Shown here piece after piece: positions 15,923 through 23,238 of a stretch of 32,718 nucleotides of DNA. The DNA is taken from contig DUBU01000001.1 in NCBI GenBank assembly GCA_012960155.1, positions 103,646 to 136,363 of the forward strand, written 5' to 3'. Below the pieces are notes generated by a model. That model saw nothing but the letters and a program-made list of their open reading frames with translations, was not told the origin of the DNA and searched no databases. How positions within the stretch are numbered: position 1 is the first letter of the stretch; every line of letters starts with the position of its first letter. The translations under genes were made by a program, and so were the position numbers. The stretch is from Micavibrio sp. Lineage in GTDB: Bacteria > Pseudomonadota > Alphaproteobacteria > Micavibrionales > Micavibrionaceae.

Positions 15923-16740
15923 TGAATACGCGTAATAAAAAATCAGAAACTGAAAAAGATGAAGAAGCGCAGCGTCCGATCACAGGCCGTCGCCGTTCCC
16001 GCCGCATGGGTGATATTCATGAGCAAGAGGAAAGTTCTCAGGTCTGGCTAATTTCGTTCACAGATGTCATGGCGCTTATGCTGACTTTTTTTGTTCTGTT
16101 GTTCTCCATGACAGAGCCAGCAAAACAAGACTGGTCAGAGGTGACATCGGCGCTACATTCCGAATTTAATAAATTCTATGGTTCTTTCCAGACATTGGGG
16201 CCACAAGACACAATTAATATCTCCCGTATGAATTTTAATCAGGCACTGAATATCGACTATTTGGAAAGCTTGCTTGCCAGCGCCAATGCACAGAGCCGTT
16301 TTCTTGATAACGTAACGCTCAACAAAATGGGTGACCGCTTGGTAATTTCGCTACCGCGAGAATTGCTGTTCGAACCGGGGCAGGCGAGCGTAAAAGAAGA
16401 CGGGACGCGCGCGCTTTATGCGCTTGGCGGCACATTATCCCGCGTGCGCAATCAAATTGAAATCGTTGGTCACGCTGATCCGCGACCCGTTAGCGAAGGA
16501 AACCGCTACGATTCGAATTGGGAACTATCTCTGGCCAGGGCCGCCAGTGTGGCAGGTATTTTGGAAACAGTCGGTTACGATAAGGATTTGATTATTCGTG
16601 GGTCCTCCAGTGGCCGTTATGAGGATTTGGCAGATATAGGCGATGAGGAACGCAGACTGGATTTATCGCGTCGTGTCGATATTGTGGTGTTAAGCCACGA
16701 TGGCAGACGGCAAAAAATCTTTGATGAAACAACGCCATAG
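15922..16740 (+). CDS. MotB-family stator protein with OmpA-like peptidoglycan-binding domain
   Basis: The 272-residue protein has a basic N-terminus, a MotB-type helix VWLISFTDVMALMLTFFVLL (about residues 41-60) with D48 where MotB has its proton-carrying Asp, and a C-terminal OmpA/MotB domain. In that domain IEIVGHADPRP (179-189), NWELSLARAASV (199-210) and SRRVDIVVL (249-257) are the standard binding blocks. MotB anchors the stator to peptidoglycan and forms the ion channel with MotA. No motA is adjacent; instead a MotB-like partner lacking the Asp is encoded directly upstream with a TAATG overlap. It is either the true MotB or a stator-accessory paralogue. Confidence 0.85.
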   Translation: MNTRNKKSETEKDEEAQRPITGRRRSRRMGDIHEQEESSQVWLISFTDVMALMLTFFVLLFSMTEPAKQDWSEVTSALHSEFNKFYGSFQTLGPQDTINISRMNFNQALNIDYLESLLASANAQSRFLDNVTLNKMGDRLVISLPRELLFEPGQASVKEDGTRALYALGGTLSRVRNQIEIVGHADPRPVSEGNRYDSNWELSLARAASVAGILETVGYDKDLIIRGSSSGRYEDLADIGDEERRLDLSRRVDIVVLSHDGRRQKIFDETTP

Positions 16741-16766
16741 GGCTCTCAGCCGTGGCTTTTATTTAA

Positions 16767-16780
16767 TTCTGTGCTAGAAT
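16767..16780 (+). promoter_or_regulatory. Extended -10 promoter for the TPR protein gene
   Basis: TTCTGTGCTAGAAT contains an extended -10 (TGC-TAGAAT, hexamer 16775-16780) 37 bases before the ATG of the TPR gene. The same 14 bases occur at 28178-28191 before another gene. No good -35 is visible. Confidence 0.4.
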
Positions 16781-16817
16781 CAAAACTCGTATTAAGCCCT
16801 CTGCCTAATATAAATTT

Positions 16818-19800
16818 ATGCGTCGTATAACGATTTACAGCCTGATGATCTGGATTGGCTTCTGCTCTGTAGCAGCGGCACAGGATGCTGTTACCCTGCG
16901 CACAGGCTCGCACGCGGACTATACACGCGCTGTTTTTGACTGGCCGTCTTCTGTGCCTTACACGCTGCAAAAGACCAATGACAGCACGCTGACCGTATCG
17001 TTCCAGAATAACGCTAGCCTTCGTATGGGCGAAACAGAACATGGTGCAAGTGAGGCGATTACCAATGTGCGCACTCTGTCTGCTGCAGGCCAGCCGCTCA
17101 GCGTGGCTTTTGATATCGTTGCCGGTAGCCGCTACAGACATTTCCTTGTCGGGTCACGCGTCGTTATTGATGTTTACAAAAACGGCACAGCACAGCCACA
17201 AACGCCCGCTAAACCTGCGACAACAGCAGTAGCACCATCTCAGCAAGACGCGCCGCAGCCACCGCCACAAAAGCCGAATGTAACGGCACCTGTAAAAGAG
17301 GCTGCTCCTGAAGCTGTGCAGACAACACAGGCTGAACCTCCGCCTATGCCGGCGAAGAGAACAGCGCCACAAAAGTCCGTTGAGATCACGACGACGAGTG
17401 ATGGCCCTAAAGTTGAATCAAACCCTGTGCTATCTGTCTTGGCGCAAGCCATCCCCGAAGTTGACCCGCACGTCATCACAATTTCGTCAACCGAGTCTGT
17501 CGGTATGGCAGCCTTCATTCGCAATGACACGCTATGGATGGTGCTCGATAAAGCGTCTATCAATGTCGATCCGCAGGTTGCAGGCCCGCAAGTCAGCTTG
17601 TTTGGTCTGCCGCAACGTCACGAAGTTAAAGGCGGCGTTGCTTTCAGCATTGAACTGCCACACAGCAGAAACTACGAACTGAACTATTACGGTGAAGGCG
17701 GTGGCCTTGTCTGGCGTATCGTGGCAACACCAAGCGAGCGCGCTATTGAGCCTGCCGAACTGGAACGTACATTCGAAGTCAATAAATTCGTCCGCGGTGG
17801 CACGCTGGTCTGGGATATCAGCCGCGCAGGTCAAGTCTTGGAATTCACAGATCCTGAAGTCGGCGATACAATCATGGCCGTTACTGTGAGCCAGTCAGAT
17901 CAGTTCGCGGGGCCCGCACGTCATATGGTTGATCTAACCCAGCTGCGCAGTGTTGTCGGATTAGCTATCACGCCTAAGGCAGATGATATCAAGTTGTCGA
18001 TTACACCGGGTGGTGTGGCCGCAACGCGCGGTAGTGGCCTTGCTGTATCGCGCCAGAAAGACGTCAGCCGCAAATTAATTCGCCGCGATGTACAGGAGGC
18101 AAGCCTTCTCAACATTACGCCTGATAACGCAGAACAGATGCGCCGTATCTATGATTTTGATCGCTGGTTACTGGGCGGCGTGCAAAACCTTGCTGATAAT
18201 CAGCGTATTCTGCTGTCCAATATGGCCAATAAGGATAAGAACGGCAAAGCACAAGATCTGCTGACGCTAGCCAAAATGTATATGGCCAATGATCGCGGCC
18301 CTGAAGCGCTGGGCTTTTTGGAGTTTGCCTTAAGCGAGCTACCCGATTTGAAAGACAGTCCGGAGTTCTTGGCACTGCGCGGTGGTGCGGCGGCTATTGC
18401 CGGTAAATATGAGATGGCATTCCGTGACTTGTTCCATCCGCTGCTGGAAAACTATGACGAGCTTGATTACTGGCGCAGCTATAATTTGGCATGGCTCGAA
18501 GACTGGCGTCAGGCTGTCGAGATGATGCCTGAGGATTTCACGGTTCTTGTCTCATACCCCAAGCCGCTGCTGGCTAAATTGGGTTTAAAGCTTGCTGAAG
18601 TGGCTCTGCGAGATGGTGATGTACAAACTGCCGAAGGCATTCTGGCTGTTCTACAAAAATCACGAGATACGTTACCTACATGGACTACGGCAGGTATGGA
18701 TTACCTGAAAGGTGAAGCGCATAGACAGAGTAATGAGCTGAACCTAACCAAAGAGCTTTGGGGCAAGCTAGCCAAAGGCGAAGATGATTGGCACCGCGCC
18801 AAAGCGGGGCTGGCACTGACGTTGCTGGAGCTTGATAATGGCGATATCTCGACAGAAACCGCGATCGACCGTCTGGAAGGCCTGCGTTATGCGTGGCGTG
18901 GCGATGAACTGGAGGCGCAGATCAACTATCTGCTTGGACGCCTATATCTCGAAAGTGATCGTTACTTGAAAGGCTTTGGCATCTTGCGCGAGTCCACTAG
19001 CATGAGTCCTGACTCTGATATTGGTAAAGAAATCACAGCCTTCATGCGTCAGGAATTTAAAGACCTGCTGATCAAGGACAAAGACCTTGATCCTTTGCAG
19101 GCAGTGGAAGTTTACGAAGAGTTTCGCGAATTGACACCGTCCGATGACGAAGGAAACCTGCTTGGGCAGCGTCTGGCTGAACGTCTGGTTGAGGCAGATT
19201 TGCTTGATCGAGCCGCAAACATCCTGCAGCATCAGGTTGATCACCGCATTACAGGGGAAGAGCGCGCCCGTATCGCGACACGCCTGGGCACGCTGTATCT
19301 GTTGAACGGTAATGCCCGTCCTGCGATGGCCGCGCTGCAAACGGCACGTGACACATATGCCCAGATTTTGGAAGGTGGGGAGCGCGCTGATAAATTGCGT
19401 GAAATTGATTTGCTCCGTGCGCGCGGCTACTCGCAACTGAATCGCACGGAAGAGGCGATTGATCTTTTAAATGGCTTCCCGCCGGATCCGACAATTAATC
19501 GTCTGCGCGCGGATATCGCTTGGCAGGCAGGTCTATGGGAAGACGCTGCTGAAGCGCTACAAGACCTGATCATCGACGCCTCACTGGATTTGAATAGACC
19601 TCTGAAATCCGAAGAGGCTGATTTGATCTTGAACCGTGCCGTTGCCTTGAACCTGTCAGGTAATCGCGTTGCGCTGACCAATATGCGCCGCCGTTACGGT
19701 GATGCGATGAAGAAAACAGCCCGTGCGCGTCTGTTCGATGTCGTCACAAGACAGCGCCAGAACTCGATCCTTGCGGATAAGGAAACAATTGAATCGATCG

Positions 19801-19871
19801 TAAAAGAAGTTGATATGTTCTCTGATTTCTTGGAGAGCTATAAGACAACTACAGACGGTGTCTCGAACTAA
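16818..19871 (+). CDS. Large secreted tetratricopeptide-repeat protein in the flagellar cluster
   Basis: The 1017-residue protein has a Sec signal peptide (cleavage near VAAA-QDA, residue 21) and a beta-rich AMIN-like segment (about 25-120). A Pro/Ala/Gln linker (about 122-185) is followed by a second beta-rich region (about 190-420) and an array of TPR-like helix pairs from about 440 to 980 (for example LLTLAKMYMANDRGPEALGF and RLGTLYLLNGNARPAMAAL). It is therefore probably periplasmic or outer-membrane associated. It lies 77 bases after the MotB-like pair on the same strand and ends against fliP. I cannot give it a function; a peptidoglycan-linked scaffold near the stator or rings is one possibility. 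No ribosome site is evident. Confidence 0.8.
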   Translation: MRRITIYSLMIWIGFCSVAAAQDAVTLRTGSHADYTRAVFDWPSSVPYTLQKTNDSTLTVSFQNNASLRMGETEHGASEAITNVRTLSAAGQPLSVAFDIVAGSRYRHFLVGSRVVIDVYKNGTAQPQTPAKPATTAVAPSQQDAPQPPPQKPNVTAPVKEAAPEAVQTTQAEPPPMPAKRTAPQKSVEITTTSDGPKVESNPVLSVLAQAIPEVDPHVITISSTESVGMAAFIRNDTLWMVLDKASINVDPQVAGPQVSLFGLPQRHEVKGGVAFSIELPHSRNYELNYYGEGGGLVWRIVATPSERAIEPAELERTFEVNKFVRGGTLVWDISRAGQVLEFTDPEVGDTIMAVTVSQSDQFAGPARHMVDLTQLRSVVGLAITPKADDIKLSITPGGVAATRGSGLAVSRQKDVSRKLIRRDVQEASLLNITPDNAEQMRRIYDFDRWLLGGVQNLADNQRILLSNMANKDKNGKAQDLLTLAKMYMANDRGPEALGFLEFALSELPDLKDSPEFLALRGGAAAIAGKYEMAFRDLFHPLLENYDELDYWRSYNLAWLEDWRQAVEMMPEDFTVLVSYPKPLLAKLGLKLAEVALRDGDVQTAEGILAVLQKSRDTLPTWTTAGMDYLKGEAHRQSNELNLTKELWGKLAKGEDDWHRAKAGLALTLLELDNGDISTETAIDRLEGLRYAWRGDELEAQINYLLGRLYLESDRYLKGFGILRESTSMSPDSDIGKEITAFMRQEFKDLLIKDKDLDPLQAVEVYEEFRELTPSDDEGNLLGQRLAERLVEADLLDRAANILQHQVDHRITGEERARIATRLGTLYLLNGNARPAMAALQTARDTYAQILEGGERADKLREIDLLRARGYSQLNRTEEAIDLLNGFPPDPTINRLRADIAWQAGLWEDAAEALQDLIIDASLDLNRPLKSEEADLILNRAVALNLSGNRVALTNMRRRYGDAMKKTARARLFDVVTRQRQNSILADKETIESIVKEVDMFSDFLESYKTTTDGVSN

Positions 19872-19883
19872 ACCCTTATTGGT

Positions 19884-20681
19884 CTAACCGCCCGGTACGG
19901 GGCCTATATCAAAGCTTTGAACAAGTGATCCGCAGATCAAATACCAGCCATCAACCAGTACAAAGAAGATAATCTTAAAGGGCAGGGATATCAGAATTGG
20001 TGGCAACATCATCATACCCATAGACATCAGAATAGACGCGGTCACCATATCGATGATCAGAAACGGCAGGAATAGCATAAAGCCGATTTCAAATGCGCGG
20101 CGCAGTTCTGAAATCATGAAAGATGGTATCAAAACCTGCAACGGTGTTTGCATCGGTTCTTCAACTTCCGTTCCGCTCATTTCCATGAACAGGTTTAAAT
20201 CATTTTCACGCACATGGCGCAGCATAAATTCCTTGAATGGATCAACCGCACGCTGGAACGCTGTCATCTCGTCAATCTCTTCATTGATCAGCGGCTGGAT
20301 GCCTGCTGTATAGGCGCTCTGTAATGTTGGCGTCATGATAAAGAATGTCAGGAATAGCGCGAGCGAGATCATCACAGTATTCGGCGGCGTTTGCTGGATA
20401 CCGATGGCTGTGCGCAGGAATGACAACACCACCACAATTCGGGTGAACGATGTCATCATAATCAGAATGGACGGCGCCAGAGATATAACCGTCAAAATGG
20501 CCAGAAGCTGGATAATACGGCCTGTTAAAGTACCGTTTTCACCAACGCCGTCACCTAAATCAAGCGTCAAGGCCTGTGCCATAACAGTTTCAGGCGTCAA
20601 GGACATAGCAGCAAAGGCCAAGACCCCGAATAGGGGAGGCCATAAAGATTTCAGCGATTTGCGATTTCTTTTATGCAGCAT
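19884..20681 (-). CDS. fliP: Flagellar type III export gate protein FliP
   Basis: The 265-residue protein has a cleavable N-terminal signal (ending about VMAQA) and then the FliP blocks ILTVISLAPSILIMMTSFTR and VVVLSFLRTAIGIQQTPPN, and ends with LPFKIIFFVLVDGWYLI. FliP makes the five-subunit core of the export gate with FliR and FliQ in the inner membrane. The length is standard. The ATG at 20681 overlaps the end of fliO by 11 bases. It is last in the flhX-orf93-fliO-fliP operon and convergent with the TPR gene, 12 bases apart, with no clear terminator between them. Confidence 0.97.
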   Translation of the reverse strand: MLHKRNRKSLKSLWPPLFGVLAFAAMSLTPETVMAQALTLDLGDGVGENGTLTGRIIQLLAILTVISLAPSILIMMTSFTRIVVVLSFLRTAIGIQQTPPNTVMISLALFLTFFIMTPTLQSAYTAGIQPLINEEIDEMTAFQRAVDPFKEFMLRHVRENDLNLFMEMSGTEVEEPMQTPLQVLIPSFMISELRRAFEIGFMLFLPFLIIDMVTASILMSMGMMMLPPILISLPFKIIFFVLVDGWYLICGSLVQSFDIGPVPGG

Positions 20682-20982
20682 CTTTAAGCGTTTCTACGTT
20701 GTCTTTATCCTGCTTTGATTCTATGTCGCTTTCAACCAGTGTCTCCCCATTTGCCCCCAGAATGACCAGATGTTCGCGATCATCGCGGCGTAAAAGGATC
20801 GCTTTGCGGCGGCCGTCCAGTGGCAGAATTTCCATGATCTGCAGACGCTTCTTACGCCCCCCAGCCGCAGGCATACGGGCATTTATGCGCTTCATAATCA
20901 GGGCAAGGCCGCCCATAAGGGACATCACCAATATAAAGGCTGCAATGAAACGTAGTAATTGTGCTCCGGCTATGACTTCCAT
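20671..20982 (-). CDS. fliO: Flagellar biosynthesis protein FliO
   Basis: The 103-residue protein has one N-terminal transmembrane helix (FIAAFILVMSLMGGLALIM) followed by the FliO cytoplasmic block RLQIMEILPLDGRRKAILLR and HLVILGANGETLVE. FliO is a scaffold that helps assemble the FliP ring. It overlaps fliP by 11 bases and the upstream coiled-coil gene by 13 bases. Short FliO forms of this kind are usual in alphaproteobacteria. Confidence 0.92.
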   Translation of the reverse strand: MEVIAGAQLLRFIAAFILVMSLMGGLALIMKRINARMPAAGGRKKRLQIMEILPLDGRRKAILLRRDDREHLVILGANGETLVESDIESKQDKDNVETLKDAA

Positions 20983-21251
20983 CGTGCGTCCCTTTCTGCC
21001 ATTTTGCGCTCGTGGAACAGTTTAAGCTCGGCTTCCAATTCGTCAAGGCGCGAGATCATTGTTGTCATTTCTGTTTCCAGTTGCGGCCGGCTCTCGGGGG
21101 CTGTTTTGACAATGCGCTGACACAATGTCTCTACATCGCGCTGCATATCGCGCATATCGGCGATCTTGTTCTGCCGTAAATCCGCAATACGCTGCTCGAT
21201 TTTCGCTGTATTGATACGAAGCTGTTCCAGCAGATTATCTGCATCATTCAT
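20970..21251 (-). CDS. Small coiled-coil protein encoded between the FlhB-like gene and fliO
   Basis: The 93-residue protein is soluble, strongly charged and predicted fully helical, with heptad patterns across residues 5-85 (LLEQLRINTAKIEQRIADLR and ISRLDELEAELKLFHERK). It has no signal peptide or membrane helix. I do not recognise a family; the size and form suggest a small export chaperone or a FliJ/FliT-like accessory. It overlaps both neighbours (8 bases with the FlhB-like gene, 13 with fliO), so it belongs to the export-gate operon and is probably made in step with it. Confidence 0.7.
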   Translation of the reverse strand: MNDADNLLEQLRINTAKIEQRIADLRQNKIADMRDMQRDVETLCQRIVKTAPESRPQLETEMTTMISRLDELEAELKLFHERKMAERDARWKS

Positions 21252-21633
21252 GATCGGTGTCTTCCTCTTCGTATTCTGACTCTAAAACGGCATCAAACGG
21301 GTTGGGCTCGCCATTGGCACGGTAAACATAGGATAGAATTTCAGCAACAGCCATAAAGGCTTCTGTGGGAATAGGGCTCTCCAGCTCGACAGAGGCCAGC
21401 ATTTCCGCCAACGCACCGTCTTCACGCACTTTAATGTCATTTTCAAAGGCCATCTGCAAGATTTGCTCGGCAATTCTTCCCCGTCCGGCGGCCGTTATAC
21501 GCGGCAATTCTTTCCCGGTCTTGGAATCTTCTAGCGCAACCGCGACCTGTCTTTTCGGTTTTATCCTTGAATTTAAAGGGGTTAGCGGGTCTTGCGCCGG
21601 ATTATCTTTATTCAAATCATCTTTGTCACTCAT
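21244..21633 (-). CDS. FlhB C-terminal domain homologue (FlhX/EscU-type export switch protein)
   Basis: The 129-residue soluble protein has a disordered start and then matches the cytoplasmic domain of FlhB: QVAVALEDSKTGKELPRITA, GRGRIAEQILQMAFENDI and VREDGALAEMLASVELESPI followed by PTEAFMAVAEILSYVYR. It corresponds to the part of FlhB after the NPTH cleavage site, without the membrane domain. Such proteins (FlhX) can substitute for or modulate the FlhB C-terminal fragment that sets substrate specificity. A full flhB is at 24533. The ATG at 21633 is preferred to a GTG at 21639 and lies exactly at the edge of the flgB sigma-54 promoter. Confidence 0.85.
   Translation of the reverse strand: MSDKDDLNKDNPAQDPLTPLNSRIKPKRQVAVALEDSKTGKELPRITAAGRGRIAEQILQMAFENDIKVREDGALAEMLASVELESPIPTEAFMAVAEILSYVYRANGEPNPFDAVLESEYEEEDTDHE
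21503..21515. promoter_or_regulatory. Candidate activator dyad upstream of the flgB promoter, inside the FlhB-like gene
   Basis: GGCAA-TTC-TTTCC followed by CGG is centred about 151 bases upstream of the predicted flgB start. The 24-base stretch 21501-21524 matches 3496-3519 near flgI at 20 positions. It lies within coding sequence, so part of the match could be chance. Confidence 0.35.
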
Positions 21634-21650
21634 TGGCACAGTTCCTGCAA
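21633..21650 (+). promoter_or_regulatory. Sigma-54 (-24/-12) promoter for flgB operon
   Basis: TTGGCACAGTTCCTGCA has GG (21635-21636) and GC (21647-21648) separated by 10 bases, with a perfect -24 box and a CTGCA -12 box. The predicted start is near 21660, 37 bases before the flgB ATG. Confidence 0.8.
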
Positions 21651-21696
21651 CGATCCTGAGGGAAACGATTTAACAACGTTAACAAGGTACACGACG

Positions 21697-22107
21697 ATGA
21701 CAACACAAAATATCGGATTGTTAAAGGCTATGACCGCAAAAATGGGCTACCTGGACCAGCGCCAGCGCGTTATTGCCCAGAACGTAGCAAACAGCGATAC
21801 ACCGGGATATATTCCACGCGACCTGACAAAGGTCGATTTCGGTCGTGTTATGGCAGAATCATACAACTCGAAAATTCTGCGTCAGGAAACAACGGATAAC
21901 CTGCATATGCCAAGCCACCGCGAAGTAGCGGATCCGAAAAACCGTGACCAGAAGACTGTATACGAAACAGCCCCTGCCGGTAACGCCGTGATCATGGAAG
22001 AGCAAATGCTCAAATCCACAGAAACAACAACAGACTACAACCTGATGACCACACTGTATCAGAAGAACATCAGCATGATGCGCACCGCATTAGGCACAGG
22101 ACGTTAA
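21697..22107 (+). CDS. flgB: Flagellar proximal rod protein FlgB
   Basis: The 136-residue protein shows the rod-family N-terminus MGYLDQRQRVIAQNVANSDT, then PGYIPRDLTKVDF, and a C-terminal helix with YNLMTTLYQKNISMMRTALG. FlgB is a proximal rod subunit exported through the type III gate and acts in the periplasm. The ATG at 21697 fits the family and has AAGG upstream; a longer reading from 21592 has no support. It begins flgB-flgC-fliE-fliQ-fliR, transcribed from the promoter at 21633. Confidence 0.95.
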   Translation: MTTQNIGLLKAMTAKMGYLDQRQRVIAQNVANSDTPGYIPRDLTKVDFGRVMAESYNSKILRQETTDNLHMPSHREVADPKNRDQKTVYETAPAGNAVIMEEQMLKSTETTTDYNLMTTLYQKNISMMRTALGTGR

Positions 22108-22132
22108 TAGGGAACTGGTTAGGAGATAGAAG

Positions 22133-22546
22133 ATGAGCGAACTTTACGGAGCAATGACAATTTCAGCACACGGTATGAAAGCGCAAAGCACGCGTATCCG
22201 TGTCATTTCTGAAAATATCGCCAACGCCAACACAGGCGCGCCGACACCTGGCGAAGACCCTTATTCTCGTAAGTTTACAGTGTTTAAAAATGTAATGGAT
22301 CGAGACTTTGGTGACCGTCTGGTTGAAGTCGACCGCATTCGTGATGACACCCAAAAGCCGTTCAAGCTGAAATTTATGCCTGATCACCCGGGCGCCGATG
22401 AAAACGGCTATGTGAAAATGCCGAACGTGAATTCCTTGATCGAAACCATGGATATGCAGGAAGCACAGCGTTCATACGAAGCCAATCTGGGGATGATCGA
22501 ACAAAGCCGTAATATGATCCTGCAAACAATCAGCATTCTAAGATAA
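22133..22546 (+). CDS. flgC: Flagellar proximal rod protein FlgC
   Basis: The 137-residue protein has the FlgC N-terminus ISAHGMKAQSTRIRVISENI with ANANT following. The middle DPYSRKFTVF and the C-terminal NSLIETMDMQEAQRSYEANL are also present. It is a proximal rod subunit next to FlgB and is exported by the flagellar apparatus without a Sec signal. AGGAG stands 8 bases before the ATG. The gap to flgB is 25 bases. Confidence 0.96.
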   Translation: MSELYGAMTISAHGMKAQSTRIRVISENIANANTGAPTPGEDPYSRKFTVFKNVMDRDFGDRLVEVDRIRDDTQKPFKLKFMPDHPGADENGYVKMPNVNSLIETMDMQEAQRSYEANLGMIEQSRNMILQTISILR

Positions 22547-22564
22547 AACGGAATCTGGTATACT
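22536..22564 (+). promoter_or_regulatory. Possible internal promoter before fliE
   Basis: TTCTAA (22536-22541), a 17-base spacer and TATACT (22559-22564) preceded by TGG form an extended -10 promoter overlapping the end of flgC. It would allow fliE-fliQ-fliR expression independent of sigma-54. The -35 is weak. Confidence 0.35.
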
Positions 22565-22584
22565 AGTAGGTAAGGAGTAATCAA

Positions 22585-22902
22585 ATGGTAGATAGAATAG
22601 ACCCTTCAGTTGCTGCAGGATTATACAAAACCGCACAGGGCGTTGGCTCTGGCGCTAGTGCGACTAAAGTATCTGATAATCAGGGCTCATCATTTGGTGA
22701 CCTGATTGAAAAGGCTGCGGTTGAGTCTATCAAAACCTTAAAAGGTGGCGAAAAAGCGTCCGCCGAAGCCGTAATGGGCACGGCAAATCTGACGGATGTT
22801 GTGGAAGCTGTTACAGCAGCCGAGATGACGTTGGAAACAGTTGTCGCCATGCGTGACCGTATGATGAGCGCCTACCAAGAGATTATGCGTATGCCAATCT
22901 AA
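22585..22902 (+). CDS. fliE: Flagellar hook-basal body adaptor FliE
   Basis: The 105-residue protein has a Gly/Ser-rich start, the block SSFGDLIEKAAVESIKTLKG, and the FliE C-terminus TDVVEAVTAAEMTLETVVAM, then RDRMMSAYQEIMRMPI. FliE joins the MS ring and export gate to the rod and is the first exported rod-side component. AAGGAG precedes the ATG. It lies 38 bases after flgC and 58 bases before fliQ. Confidence 0.96.
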   Translation: MVDRIDPSVAAGLYKTAQGVGSGASATKVSDNQGSSFGDLIEKAAVESIKTLKGGEKASAEAVMGTANLTDVVEAVTAAEMTLETVVAMRDRMMSAYQEIMRMPI

Positions 22903-22960
22903 TCTGGGTATAGCCAGACTCCATCTCTACAAATCTTAAAAAACCTGTTAGGCTGATCAT

Positions 22961-23227
22961 ATGAATCAGACCGAAATCATAGAAGTAGTCCGCGAAGCGA
23001 TTTTGCTATCATTGCAAATCGGTGCGCCGCCTATGATGATTGGACTGGTCGTCGGTGTTATCATTGCCTTGTTTCAGGCACTTACACAAATTCAGGAAAT
23101 TACGCTGGTTTTCGTTCCGAAGATTATTGCGATTTTCCTGTCTATTTTCGTGTTTTTTCCGGGCTTCGCTGCCATGATGATCACCTTCATGCAAACAATT
23201 GCCGACCGCATCATCGCCATTAACTGA
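22961..23227 (+). CDS. fliQ: Flagellar export gate protein FliQ
   Basis: The 88-residue protein has two transmembrane helices (about residues 17-38 and 52-75) and the family blocks GLVVGVIIALFQALTQIQE and LVFVPKIIAIFLSIF. FliQ subunits wrap the FliP/FliR core in the inner membrane. Size and sequence are standard. It is followed by fliR after 11 bases, with GAGGAG in the gap. Confidence 0.97.
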   Translation: MNQTEIIEVVREAILLSLQIGAPPMMIGLVVGVIIALFQALTQIQEITLVFVPKIIAIFLSIFVFFPGFAAMMITFMQTIADRIIAIN

Positions 23228-23238
23228 CCGAGGAGCCT

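Noticed and set aside
18942-19436. Minus-strand 164-residue frame inside the TPR gene
   Set aside because: Antisense shadow, with low-quality translation and no ribosome site; the plus-strand TPR frame is clearly real.
19872-19883. Terminator between the TPR gene and fliP
   Set aside because: The gap is only 12 bases and shows no stem with a T-run on either strand.
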